Source: Phycisphaerales bacterium (GTDB lineage: Bacteria > Planctomycetota > Phycisphaerae > Phycisphaerales > UBA1924). From it: 64,000 bases of DNA. The DNA is taken from positions 62,001 to 126,000 of the forward strand of contig JAJDDC010000019.1 of NCBI GenBank assembly GCA_029260515.1, read 5' to 3'. The notes under the pieces are model-generated. The model worked only from the letters and a program-made list of their open reading frames with translations. It did not search any database and was not told the DNA's origin. This document shows, piece by piece, positions 34,762 to 45,100 of this stretch (position 1 is its first letter; each line of letters opens with the position of its first letter). The position numbers and the translations under genes are program-made.

Positions 34762-37700
34762 ATGCCTTCGAAGCGAATCCTCGCGACACTCGTGACCGCC
34801 GCGATCATTGGCCTCGGCGCCGTCCCGCCCGCGGGCGGGCAACCGGAAACCCCGCCGACGGCGGGCGTTGCGGACGCCGCGACCCCGCCGGACGACCTGC
34901 TCTCGATCGCCGAGTCCTCGGGCTTCACCAGGACCGCCACGCACGAGCAGGTGATGACGCTGTGCCGCCGCCTCTCCGAGGCCAGCGAGCGGGTGACGCT
35001 CTCGACGATGGGCGCCACGGGCGACGGGCGGGATATCCCGCTGCTGATCGTCGCCGATCCGCCGATCCGGACGCCAGAGGAGGCACGCGATTCGGGCAAG
35101 CTGGTCGTGTTCCTGTTCGGGAACATCCACGCGGGCGAGGTGTGCGGCAAAGCGGCTCTCTCCATGCTCGTCCGCGGGCTTGCCCTCGCCGACGATGCGC
35201 CCCTGCTCGACGAGCTCGTCCTGCTCGTGGCTCCTATTTACAACGCCGACGGCAACGAGGAGTTCGACCCCGACAACCGCCCGGGCCAGCTCGGGCCCGA
35301 CGAGATGGGCGAGCGCAAAAACGCCCTGGGTCTCGACCTCAACCGTGATTATGTGAAGCTCGAAGCGCCCGAGACGCGGGCGCTCGTCAAGCTCCTGAAC
35401 GAGTGGGACCCGGGCGTCGTCGTGGACACGCACACCACGAACGGCTCGCATCACAGGTACCTCATCACCTACATGGGACCCCGCCACCCCGCGGGCGATG
35501 GCGAGGTTATCGCGTTCACGCGCGACACGCTCCTGCCCGCAGTCGACACGCGTTTCGAGGATGCAACCGATTGGGACACGTTTTTCTACGGCAACTTCGA
35601 GGACGACCACACCAAGTGGACGACCTACCCCGCCGAGCCCCGGTACGGCGCCGCCTCGCGCGGCCTGCGCAACCGCGTCTCGATCCTGTCGGAGGCATAC
35701 AGCTACGCGCCGTTCGAGGACCGCGTGCTGGGCACGCTCGCGTTCTGCCGGGCGATACTCGACGAGGCGGCCGCCCGCGCCGACGAGATCCGCGATCTGG
35801 TCAAGGATGCAGACAAGCGGACGATCGACGCCGGGCGCGAGCCGAGCGACGAGGACAAGATCGCGCTCCGCGTCGAGGCCCGTTCGTTCCCCGACAAGGC
35901 CACCGTTCTCGGATTCAACGAGTACGACGACGAGGGGAACAAGTCCGACTGGACGGGCGACGAGGCGCCCCGCGACTACGAGGTCGAACTGGTCAACGAC
36001 TTTGTCCCCACCCACTCGGTCCGGCGCGCGTTCGCGTACGTCTACCCCGCGGCGATGACCGGGGTCACCGAGAACCTCCAACGCCACGGTATCGAAGTGC
36101 TCGAACTCCGCGAGCACGCCGAGATCGACGCCGATGTCTACCGCATCGACGCCTTCGAACACGCAGAAGAACCGTTCGAGGGGCACGAGATGGTCACGGG
36201 CGTGGTCGCCGCAGCGGTCCCAAGGACCACACGCGTCGAGCCCGGCATGCTCGTGGTCCGCACCGACCAGAAGCTCGGCGCCCTTGCCTCGTACCTCCTC
36301 GAGCCCGAGGCGACCGATGGCCTCGTCGCCTGGAACTTCTTCGATGACCACCTCTCGCCCGGCGCCGATTTTCCCGTATGGCGCGTGCCCGACCACGCAC
36401 CACTGCTCACGGTCCCGCTCCATCCGCTGCCCGAGGACCGCGAGTTCGACAAGCCGATCACGCCGGACGTCCTCTGGGGGCGCAACGGCGAGAAACGTAT
36501 CGACCTCGACGGCTCGCCCGTCCGCATCTCGTCCTGGCTCGACGACGAGCACTACTCACAGCGCAAGAGCGGGCGCCTGTACAAGGTCCACGCCGCCACC
36601 GGGCGATCTGCGCCGGCGGGCACCGACCCCGACGCGGTCGCCGCGAACCTCGACGACTACCCGACCATCGACGCCGACGACGCCAAGTCCATCGCCGGTC
36701 GCTGGTTCTCGAACCCCGACCCCGAGCACGACCGCGTCGTCTTCACGCACGCGGGCGACCTGTACGTCGCCGGCGCCGACGGCTCGGGGACGAGCAGGCT
36801 CACGGCCACCCCGGAGACCGAAGAAATCCCCGACCTCTCCCCCGACGGTCAGTTCGTCGCCTACGTCCGCGACAACAACCTCTGGGTCGTGGACCTGGAC
36901 ACGGGCGCCGAGCGCGCCCTGACCACCGGCGGCGCCGACGACCACCGTTTCGCCAAGGCGAGCTGGGTCTACTACGAAGAAATATTCAGGCGCAGCTGGC
37001 GCGCCTTCTGGTGGTCGCCCGATTCGCGGCGCATCGCCTTCTTCGAGACCGATTCGTCGAGCGTCCCCCACTTCACCATCATCAACGACGAGGTCGAGCC
37101 CCAGCGGGCGGAGATCGTCCGCTACCCCAAACCCGGCGACCGCAACCCGCACGTCCGGGTCCACGTTGTCGATCGCGCCGGCGGTGCGCCGCGCGAGGTG
37201 GACCTGTCCGACTACGATGAGGGCGCGTACGTCGTCAGCCACGTCCAGTGGACGCCCGACTCCAAGCGCCTCCGCATGGACATCCAGGACCGCGCCCAGA
37301 CCTGGCTGGACCTGCTGATGGCGCCCGCCAAGGGGGGCGACGCGGAGGTCCTCTTCCGCGAGACCACACAGGCCTGGGTCGAGTCCCAGCACGACGCGCG
37401 GTTCCTCGACGACGGCTCGTTCGTCCTCGCCTCAGAACGCGACGGCTGGCGCCATCTCTACCACTTCGACGCCGACGGTAAACCCCTGATCCAGATCACC
37501 AGCGGCGAGTACGAGGCCCGCACCCTGCACCACATCGACGAGGAGGCCGGCTGGGTCTACTTCTCGGGCACGAGCGACTCGCACATCGCATCGAATCTCT
37601 ACCGCGTCCGCCTCGACGGCTCGGCCCTCGAACGCCTCACACGCGAGCCCGGCTCGCACGCCGTCACCCTCTCGCCCGACGCGAGGTATTTCGTTGACCG

Positions 37701-38679
37701 CTGGTCGAGCTTCGACGCGCCACCACGCGTCGCGCTCCGCAACACACAGGGCGCGCTCGTCCGCTGGATCGACACCAACCCGGTCCGTGACCTGGACACC
37801 TACACCCTCGGCGAATACCGACTCGTCGAGATCGACTCAGCAAAGGGTGTCACGCTCCAGGGCGCCCTGCTCACCCCGCCCGACTTCGACCCGGCGCGCC
37901 GGTACCCGGTCTGGTTCATGACCTACGCCGGCCCGCACGCGCCCTCGGTCTCCGACTCGTGGCGCGGCGGACGCGCGTACGACCGCATGCTCGCCCAGCT
38001 GGGCATGGTCGTCTTCCGCGCCGACCCCTACCCCGCATCGGGCCGGGGCGCCGTCAGCGCCTGGACCGCCTACAAGCAGCTCGGCGTCCGCGAGATGGAA
38101 GATATCGAGGAACTCATCGCCTGGCTCAACACCAACGACTTCGTAGACCCCGACCGCATCGGCATGGCCGGCCACTCGTATGGCGGTTTTATGACCGCCT
38201 ACGCGCTCACGCATTCCAAGCTCTTCGCCTCCGGCATCGCCGGCGCCCCGGTCACCAGCTACCGCGACTACGACTCGATCTACACCGAGCGCTACATGGA
38301 CACGCCCCAGAACAACCCGGAGGGCTACGACGCGACCGACATCACCAAGGCCGCAAAGGACCTGCACGGGCGCCTCATGCTCGCACACGGCGTCATGGAC
38401 GACAACGTCCACTTCCAGAACACCATCAAGCTCATCGCCGCCCTGCAAGACGCGGGCAAGGCGTTCGACCTGATGATCTACCCGGGCTCGCGCCACAGCG
38501 GGTTCGGCGACCACTACCGCGATCTCCAGCTCGACTTCATCCGCCGCACGCTCATCGACGCGCCCGACGAGGCGCCCCCCGCGGAGCCCGAGCCCGAGCC
38601 GAGCGAGGCGGAGATGCTCGACGACGACGCGGACCACGCGCCCGAGCCGCCCGCCGCGAACCCGTCCGACGCGCCCTGA
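34762..38679 (+). CDS. fused M14 zinc carboxypeptidase and S9 dipeptidyl-peptidase-type exopeptidase
   Basis: The protein has 1305 residues from the ATG at 34762 (GAGGGAG before it). A signal peptide is followed by an M14 domain (about 40-330) with zinc ligands H123 and E126 in NIHAGEVCG, H224 in VDTHTTNGSHH and the likely catalytic E311 in SEAYSYAPF. Residues about 660-1030 form the S9B propeller. The S9 catalytic domain has S1139 in GHSYGGFMTAY, D1213 or D1214 in VMDDNVHFQ and H1245 in SRHSGFG. In the propeller SWVYYEEIF (734-742) aligns with the DPP-IV glutamate motif, with Tyr at the first Glu position. The acidic tail ends PPAANPSDAP. It would trim peptides from both ends; both domains look intact. 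Confidence 0.88.
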   Translation: MPSKRILATLVTAAIIGLGAVPPAGGQPETPPTAGVADAATPPDDLLSIAESSGFTRTATHEQVMTLCRRLSEASERVTLSTMGATGDGRDIPLLIVADPPIRTPEEARDSGKLVVFLFGNIHAGEVCGKAALSMLVRGLALADDAPLLDELVLLVAPIYNADGNEEFDPDNRPGQLGPDEMGERKNALGLDLNRDYVKLEAPETRALVKLLNEWDPGVVVDTHTTNGSHHRYLITYMGPRHPAGDGEVIAFTRDTLLPAVDTRFEDATDWDTFFYGNFEDDHTKWTTYPAEPRYGAASRGLRNRVSILSEAYSYAPFEDRVLGTLAFCRAILDEAAARADEIRDLVKDADKRTIDAGREPSDEDKIALRVEARSFPDKATVLGFNEYDDEGNKSDWTGDEAPRDYEVELVNDFVPTHSVRRAFAYVYPAAMTGVTENLQRHGIEVLELREHAEIDADVYRIDAFEHAEEPFEGHEMVTGVVAAAVPRTTRVEPGMLVVRTDQKLGALASYLLEPEATDGLVAWNFFDDHLSPGADFPVWRVPDHAPLLTVPLHPLPEDREFDKPITPDVLWGRNGEKRIDLDGSPVRISSWLDDEHYSQRKSGRLYKVHAATGRSAPAGTDPDAVAANLDDYPTIDADDAKSIAGRWFSNPDPEHDRVVFTHAGDLYVAGADGSGTSRLTATPETEEIPDLSPDGQFVAYVRDNNLWVVDLDTGAERALTTGGADDHRFAKASWVYYEEIFRRSWRAFWWSPDSRRIAFFETDSSSVPHFTIINDEVEPQRAEIVRYPKPGDRNPHVRVHVVDRAGGAPREVDLSDYDEGAYVVSHVQWTPDSKRLRMDIQDRAQTWLDLLMAPAKGGDAEVLFRETTQAWVESQHDARFLDDGSFVLASERDGWRHLYHFDADGKPLIQITSGEYEARTLHHIDEEAGWVYFSGTSDSHIASNLYRVRLDGSALERLTREPGSHAVTLSPDARYFVDRWSSFDAPPRVALRNTQGALVRWIDTNPVRDLDTYTLGEYRLVEIDSAKGVTLQGALLTPPDFDPARRYPVWFMTYAGPHAPSVSDSWRGGRAYDRMLAQLGMVVFRADPYPASGRGAVSAWTAYKQLGVREMEDIEELIAWLNTNDFVDPDRIGMAGHSYGGFMTAYALTHSKLFASGIAGAPVTSYRDYDSIYTERYMDTPQNNPEGYDATDITKAAKDLHGRLMLAHGVMDDNVHFQNTIKLIAALQDAGKAFDLMIYPGSRHSGFGDHYRDLQLDFIRRTLIDAPDEAPPAEPEPEPSEAEMLDDDADHAPEPPAANPSDAP

Positions 38680-38746
38680 CCGGAGGCCCTGCTCGCCCGC
38701 ACGCCCCGCCCCGCGGGTATCCTCTCGACCCCGAGACGGAGACCCC

Positions 38747-39643
38747 ATGGCGTACTTCCTCATCGTACTGCTCGCCGTCGCGCTCGTCGGCGTCGCCCTG
38801 GGCATGGACAAGCGCCACAAGCGCCTCCGCCGCCGCCTCGCCCGCGCCCAGCGCCGCGAGATGGAGCTGATCCACGCGATAAAGCCGATGTACGTCGATC
38901 GCGCCCGCAGGCGCCTGGAGCGCGCCGGACGCGAACCCCGCATGCCCGTCGAGTTCCGCTCCCAGTTCGGCGAGGACATGTTCCTCGACGAGTTGTTCGA
39001 CGACCAGGGCGACGGCTTCTTCATCGAGGTCGGCGCGTACGACGGGTACACCTACGCCGTCACGTTCGCGCTCGAGAGCCAGGGCTGGTCTGGACTGCTC
39101 GTCGAGCCCGTCCCCTCGCTGCACGCCAGGGCACAGGCCAGGCGCCCGGGCGCCCGCGTCGTCAACGCCGCCCTCTCGCGCCGGGGCTCGACCGGGACAG
39201 CCAGTTTCACCCACATCCTGGGCTCGGGCGCCGACGACTACGACGCCTCGAGCTACCTCAACGAGCCCGATGCACGCGGCTTCTCCAAACGCCCGCCCGC
39301 AAAGACCAACGTCGAACACGTCGAGGTCCCCCTGACCACCATGACCGACCTGCTCAGCGACCACAAGGGCGCGATCGACCTGGTCGTCATCGACGTCGAG
39401 GGCGGGGAGATGAACCTGCTCGACGGCTTCGACCTCGACCGCTTCCGCCCACGCGTGATCCTCATCGAGGACCACAACCTGGGCGACGACCCCGCGATCC
39501 TGGATCACCTCGCGGCCAACGGGTACGAGCACGTCTGCTGGATCTCGTACAACCGCCTGCTCGTCCACCGCGACGAGGCGGGCCTGCTCGAGCGTGCAAG
39601 GCGGATCGCCCAGCACACCGCGACCGCCAAGACCGCCGGCTGA
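38747..39643 (+). CDS. FkbM-family methyltransferase with N-terminal membrane anchor
   Basis: The protein has 298 residues. One helix (YFLIVLLAVALVGVALGM) and a basic linker precede the FkbM domain: QFGEDMFLDELFDDQGDGFFIEVGAYDG (SAM-binding, E-V-G-A-Y-D-G), GLLVEPVPSLHARAQ, DYDASSYLNEP, VPLTTMTDLL, IDLVVIDVEGGEMNLLDG. Such enzymes O-methylate sugars or polyketides. It sits 67 bp after the fused peptidase and before the GT2 gene, so glycan modification is a reasonable guess. Confidence 0.82.
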   Translation: MAYFLIVLLAVALVGVALGMDKRHKRLRRRLARAQRREMELIHAIKPMYVDRARRRLERAGREPRMPVEFRSQFGEDMFLDELFDDQGDGFFIEVGAYDGYTYAVTFALESQGWSGLLVEPVPSLHARAQARRPGARVVNAALSRRGSTGTASFTHILGSGADDYDASSYLNEPDARGFSKRPPAKTNVEHVEVPLTTMTDLLSDHKGAIDLVVIDVEGGEMNLLDGFDLDRFRPRVILIEDHNLGDDPAILDHLAANGYEHVCWISYNRLLVHRDEAGLLERARRIAQHTATAKTAG

Positions 39644-39701
39644 GTCTCTCCCCCGCGGCGCCGGTCCCCAATCGATCCGATCGCCCTTCTACACTCGCCC
39701 G

Positions 39702-40586
39702 ATGCCTCAGGCCCACGTCATCCTCATCACCCACACCCCCGAACGCCTCCGGCGCACCTTCCTCGCCCTCGCCTGCCAGACCACGCCCCCCGAGTCGATC
39801 ACCCTCGCGTGCGACGGCGACGACGACGCGATCGCCCGCGCCGCCCAGGACGCGTGCGACGAGTGCGGGGTCGAGATCACAGTCGTCGATCGTGCGCACG
39901 CGGGCGTCTCACGCTCGGCCCAGGCCCGCAACAACGCCGTCCGGGCGCTGCTCGAGCACGACCCGATCACAGACGCGCTGCTGATCTTCCTCGACGCCGA
40001 TTGTGTGCCCGAGCCCGAGCTGGCCCGCAAGCACCTGGAACTGGGCGGCCCGGGGCGCGTCGTCATCGCCCACCGCTATGAGCTGTCCGAGGCGCAGACG
40101 AACGGCTTCCGCGAGGACGCCCTGCGCGAGGGCGCCTGGCCCGCCGACCCGACGCCAGAACAAGGCGCAGCCCTGGCGCACCGCGACAAACGCCTCCGCC
40201 GCCAGGCGCGGTTGCGCCGGTGGGGGCTCGCCAAGGCGCACAAGCCCAAGCTGCTCAGCGCCAACTTCTCGGTTGCGCTGTGCGACTACCTCCGCGTCAA
40301 CGGCTTCGACGAGACGTACGAGGGCTGGGGCCAGGAGGACGACGACCTGGGCAGGCGCCTGTACCAGGCGGGCGTGCGGCCGGTCATCGCCGTGGACGCG
40401 ATCGCGGCCTTCCACCAGCACCACCCGACGCGCGCCCCCGACGCCTGGGAGGCCGGCCCCAACGCCGACCGGCTGGGCGTCTCGGCGCCCACGCGCTGCG
40501 CCCACGGCGTCGAGAACCCGATCGCCCAGGACGAGGTTCGGATCAGAACGCTCGTGCCCGCCGCCTCCAACGCCGCAACCGCCTGA
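39702..40586 (+). CDS. family 2 glycosyltransferase
   Basis: The protein has 294 residues from the ATG at 39702. GT-A marks: VILITHTPERLRRTFLALAC, the metal-binding type LIFLDADCVPEPEL, and the acceptor-side EGWGQEDDDLGRRLYQAG (an ED-type motif as in GT2/GT27-like enzymes). His-rich HQHHPTRAP follows. Donor and acceptor unknown. It follows the FkbM methyltransferase by 58 bp on the same strand. Confidence 0.82.
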   Translation: MPQAHVILITHTPERLRRTFLALACQTTPPESITLACDGDDDAIARAAQDACDECGVEITVVDRAHAGVSRSAQARNNAVRALLEHDPITDALLIFLDADCVPEPELARKHLELGGPGRVVIAHRYELSEAQTNGFREDALREGAWPADPTPEQGAALAHRDKRLRRQARLRRWGLAKAHKPKLLSANFSVALCDYLRVNGFDETYEGWGQEDDDLGRRLYQAGVRPVIAVDAIAAFHQHHPTRAPDAWEAGPNADRLGVSAPTRCAHGVENPIAQDEVRIRTLVPAASNAATA

Positions 40587-40663
40587 TACGTGTCGCGCCC
40601 GCAGCGCGCGGGCAATAGAATCCACCCCGGACCGACCCGCGTGCCCGGGAAGGGAGAACGCCC

Positions 40664-42163
40664 ATGTTCATGCGCATGGTTTACGACGAGAACCTCGCCC
40701 AGGCCGCGTACCTGATCGGGTGCCAGAGGACCGGCGAGGCGATCGTCTTTGACCCGCAGCGCGACGTGGACCGGTACACCGACCTCGCCCGCGCGCACGA
40801 TCTCCGCGTCACCGCGACCTGTGAAACCCACATCCACGCCGACTTCCTCTCGGGCTCGCGTGAGCTGGCCGAGCGCGTCGGGGCGCGGGTGTACGTCTCC
40901 GACGAGGGCGGTGCGGACTGGAAGTACCAGTGGCTCGACAAGAAGCACGGCGGCGGGTCGTACGACCACGTCCTGCTCAGGGACGCCGATACGTTCAATG
41001 TGGGCGCCATCGAGTTCCGCGCGATCCACACGCCCGGGCACACGCCAGAGCACCTGTGCTACCTCGTGACCGACAAGGGCGGGGGCGCGGACGAGCCCAT
41101 CGGCCTGATCTCGGGCGACTTCCTGTTCGTGGGCGACCTGGGGCGCCCGGACCTGCTCGAGACCGCCGCGGGCCAGGCGGGCGCACGCGAGCCCTCGGCC
41201 AAACGCCTGTACAAATCCCTGCACGTCATCAACGACCTGCCAGAGTACGTCCAGGTCTGGCCCGGGCACGGCTCGGGCAGCGCCTGCGGGAAGGCGCTGG
41301 GCGCGGTCCCGACCTCGACCATCGGCTACGAGAAACGCTTTAACCCGGCGCTCAAGGCCGCGACCGGCGAGCAGGCGTTCGTGGACTTCATCCTCGCGGG
41401 CCAGCCCGAGCCGCCCATGTACTTCGCACGGATGAAGCGCGACAACAAGCTCGGCCCGCGTGTGCTGGGCGCCCTGCCCGCACCGCCCCGCCTCGCGCCC
41501 ACGGATTTGGCCACGATCGACACAGCCTCGCACGCGATCATCGATACGCGCGACTGGCCAGAGTTCCGCGCCGGGCACGTCCCGGGGTCCCTGTCCTTGC
41601 CCTTGGGCAGACCGTTCCCGACCGACGCCGGCTCGCTGATCGGCGGCGACGAGGCGATGACCCTCGTTGTCGAGGGCGGGCGCCTCGACGAGGTCGTCCG
41701 CCAGCTCGTGCGGATCGGGCTCGACGACATCCGTGGCTGGCTCGATCCCTCGGACCTCGCGCGGTACGCCGCCGAGGGGCGCCCGATGGCGACGATCGAG
41801 GACGTCACACCGCAGCGCGCCCTCGAGATGGTCGGCGATTCGGGCGCACGCGTCCTCGACGTGCGTCGGCGCAGCGAGTACGACCAGGGCCACCTGCCCG
41901 GGGCGATCAACATCGCGCACACGCGCCTGCCCGAGCGACTGGGCGAGGCGCCGACGGACCAAACACTCGTCGTCCAGTGCCTGGGCGCCTGGCGGTCGGC
42001 CCGGGCCGCGTCGTACCTCCAGCGCCGCGGGTACCGGGTGGTCAACCTCGCCGGCGGGTACAGGGCCTACATCGCCGCCGGTCTGCCGACGGAGCAGGGC
42101 CCCGACCCCCGTCCCGGCGCGGCGGCCGACGCCGGCTCCGGCACGGGCGCCGCCCGCGTCTAG
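40664..42163 (+). CDS. metallo-beta-lactamase hydrolase fused to two rhodanese domains
   Basis: The protein has 499 residues. The MBL domain (about 1-280) has ETHIHADFLSG, HTPGHTPEHLCYLV, FLFVGDLGRPDL and WPGHGSGSACGKALG. The motif is HxHxDF, as in rhodanese-fused persulfide dioxygenase relatives, not HxHxDH. The first rhodanese (about 285-390) has no Cys in its active loop. The second ends with C439 in VVQCLGAWRSARA and looks active. Predicted role: persulfide or polysulfide detoxification. GGAAGGGAG stands before the ATG, and the mechanosensitive channel gene begins 10 bp after the stop. Confidence 0.87.
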   Translation: MFMRMVYDENLAQAAYLIGCQRTGEAIVFDPQRDVDRYTDLARAHDLRVTATCETHIHADFLSGSRELAERVGARVYVSDEGGADWKYQWLDKKHGGGSYDHVLLRDADTFNVGAIEFRAIHTPGHTPEHLCYLVTDKGGGADEPIGLISGDFLFVGDLGRPDLLETAAGQAGAREPSAKRLYKSLHVINDLPEYVQVWPGHGSGSACGKALGAVPTSTIGYEKRFNPALKAATGEQAFVDFILAGQPEPPMYFARMKRDNKLGPRVLGALPAPPRLAPTDLATIDTASHAIIDTRDWPEFRAGHVPGSLSLPLGRPFPTDAGSLIGGDEAMTLVVEGGRLDEVVRQLVRIGLDDIRGWLDPSDLARYAAEGRPMATIEDVTPQRALEMVGDSGARVLDVRRRSEYDQGHLPGAINIAHTRLPERLGEAPTDQTLVVQCLGAWRSARAASYLQRRGYRVVNLAGGYRAYIAAGLPTEQGPDPRPGAAADAGSGTGAARV

Positions 42164-42172
42164 ACTCACCTG

Positions 42173-45100
42173 ATGCTCGCACACTGTTGGCGGATGGCGG
42201 TGCTCGTTGTACTCGCTTTTGCGATCGCACCTGCCGTGGCCCAACCGTCGTTGATCGCCCTAGCGGGCGACCTGGACCAGGTCAGCACCGCCTCGATCGA
42301 CGCGGCCCTCGCGCGAGTCAACGCCGAGCTGGCGCGCGAGGACATCAGCGAAGCAGACCGCGAGACCGCGCTCCGGATCCAAGAGAACTACCAGCGGGCG
42401 AGACAAGCGCTGGACCGGGCGGCTCTGTTCCGTGCATCCGGCGCCGAACACGCGACCGCCGCGAGCGAGGCGCCCGTCCGACTGGCCGCGATCCGTGAGG
42501 AGCTCGCCCGCGCCCCCGAGACGCCCACGGCCGAGCCCGCCCCCGACGCGACGGTCCAGCAGCTCGAGCAGCAGCTCGCCCAGGCGACACGCGACCTGGA
42601 GGCGGCCCGCAAGGACACCGCGACCCTGTCCGCCGAGGCCTCGCGGCGGGACCAACGCCGGGGCGAGATCCAGGACAGGACCACCGAGGTCCGACGGGCG
42701 CGAGAGGCGATCAACGACGCGCTGGGCGCCCCCCGCGCCGATTCGGATCCCCTGAGCTTCGTCGCGGCGCGGCGCGTCTCCCAGCTCGCCGAGCGGATGG
42801 CCTACGACGATGAACTCAAGGCCCTGGCCAGCGAGGCCGCCAGCTACGACGCGCGGCGTGATCTCCTGCCCGCTCGCCAGGACCGTGCGCTGCGCCGTGT
42901 GCAACAGGGCGAGGCCCTGGTGGGCGAGTGGCAGCGGGTCGTCAACGCGAAGCGCGAGCAGGACGCAAGCCAGGCGGCCCGCGAGGCGCTGCGCCTGCGG
43001 CGCGAGGCCGCCCGCCAGCACCCAGCGCTCCGCGAGTTCGCCGCCCAGAGCGAACTGCTCGCGAGCCAGGGCGCCGGCGACCAGGGCCTGCCCGCGAAGA
43101 TCAGCCGCACGGCCCAGCTCTCACTCGAAGACCGCGCCCGGCTCGCCGCGATCAGCGGCGCGCGACGGGAAACCGAGGACCGAGTGCTGGACTCCGGGCT
43201 CAACCGGGCGACCGGGCTGCTGCTGCGTCAGCAGTTCGAGGGCCTGCCCGAGGCCGGCGAGCTGCGCCGCCAGATCGACGAGACCAACCGCGAGCTGATC
43301 GCCAACGAGTACGCGATGCTGGAACTCCGCGACGCGCGCCGCGGTGCGGGAGACATCGACCGGGTCGTCCGCGAGCTGCTCGATCAGGCCGTTCTCAACG
43401 ACGCCGAGGCGGGCAGCGCCGAGATCGAGGCGGTCGCCCGGGAACTGGCCGTCGCCAGGCGTGACCTGCTCGACGCGCTCATCGCCAACCGCGACACGTA
43501 CCACGACAGCCTCACGGGCATGCACGACACTTTGATCGCCCTGCGCGAACAGACCACGGCGTACCGGTCATTCATCGAGGAGCACATCCTCTGGGTCCGC
43601 AGCGTGCCCGGGGATCCTCTCCCGTCGAGCGACGACATCAAGTCCGCGGGCGCGTGGGCGCTGGACACGCAGGCGTGGCGCGCGGAACTGACGCCGGCGC
43701 TTACGCGGCTGCGAGAGCGGTGGGCGTCCGCCCTCTGGCGCACCGCGGCGGTCCTCTTGCTGCTCGCCTGCGGCGCGATCGCACGCCGACGCCTCCGCGA
43801 TATCACCAAGAACGTCGGCGGCTACCGGACCGACTCGTACCTGCTCACCATCAGGGCGGTGTTCCTCACCGCCATCATCAGCGCGGGCGGGCCGGCGGTG
43901 CTGTGGCTGCTCGCCTGGACGGTCCGGGCGCCCGAGATCGAGGGCGTGCGCGCCATGGCGGTCGGGGACGGGCTCGTGCTCGCCGCCATCGTATGGATCC
44001 CTCTCGCCCTGCTGCGCCACACACTCCGCCCGAGCGGGCTGGGTGTATCGCATTTCCGCTGGCGCCCGCAGCTGACCCGCGAGATCCGCGTACGCCTGCG
44101 CTGGTTCACCCCGATCGCGGTGTTGTGCACGTTTGCCCTCGGCGTGCTGGCCCAGTCGGAGAGCGAGGAGGCGTACGCCGTCATAGGCCGCGCAGTATTC
44201 ACGCTCGGCATGCTCGCCATGGCCGCGTTCATCGCGGGCGTCCTCCGGCCGGGCGGGCGGGCGATGGCGCCCATCCTCGCGCGCAACGGCGACGGCTGGG
44301 TATGGCGTCTCCGCTACGTCTGGTACGCCGCCGCGACGGTGCTCCCCCTGGCGCTCGCCGGACTCGCCTGGGCCGGCTACTTCTACACGTCGTTACGGCT
44401 CGAGGCCAGGCTCGAGAACACGCTCGTGCTCGTGCTCGCGCTGATCGGCGTCAATGCCCTGCTGGCACGATGGCTGTTCATCGAGCGCCGGCGCGTGGCG
44501 GTCGAGGAAGCGCGTCGCAGACGTGCGCAGGCCGCGTCCACCGATCCCGCCGCGGGCAAGGGCGAGGGCGCCCCGATCGACACCGAGCGCCTCGATCTTC
44601 CCGGGATCAGCACGCAGACGCGCCAGCTCTTCCGCGCGGGCATCGTGATCACCGCGGTGCTCGGGCTGCTGCTGATCTGGGCGGACGTGACGCCCGCGCT
44701 GCGGATGCTCGACCGCGTGCAGGTGTACCCGACGCCCGTGTACCTCGACGCGGGCGCCCGGGAAACCCCCGAGGACGCAGCGGCCGTCCATACACCAACG
44801 CCCGCACCCTCGACCAACGGCAACGATGCGACCGCCGGCTCCGGCACGCTCCAGGGCGCGTTCACGGACGCCGCAGCCGCGGGCCAGCAGGCGACCGAAA
44901 CCGAGGGCGCCGGCACACCGGGCGAGCAAGAGCCGATCTCCGTGACGCTCGCCGACCTGGGCGCCGCACTGCTCGTGCTCGTTGTCACGTGGGTCGTGTT
45001 CCGCAACCTGCCCGGGCTGGTGGAGATCGTGCTGCTCCAGCGCCTCCCGCTCGACGCCGGGAGCCGGTACGCGCTGAGCACAGTACTCCGGTACGCGATC

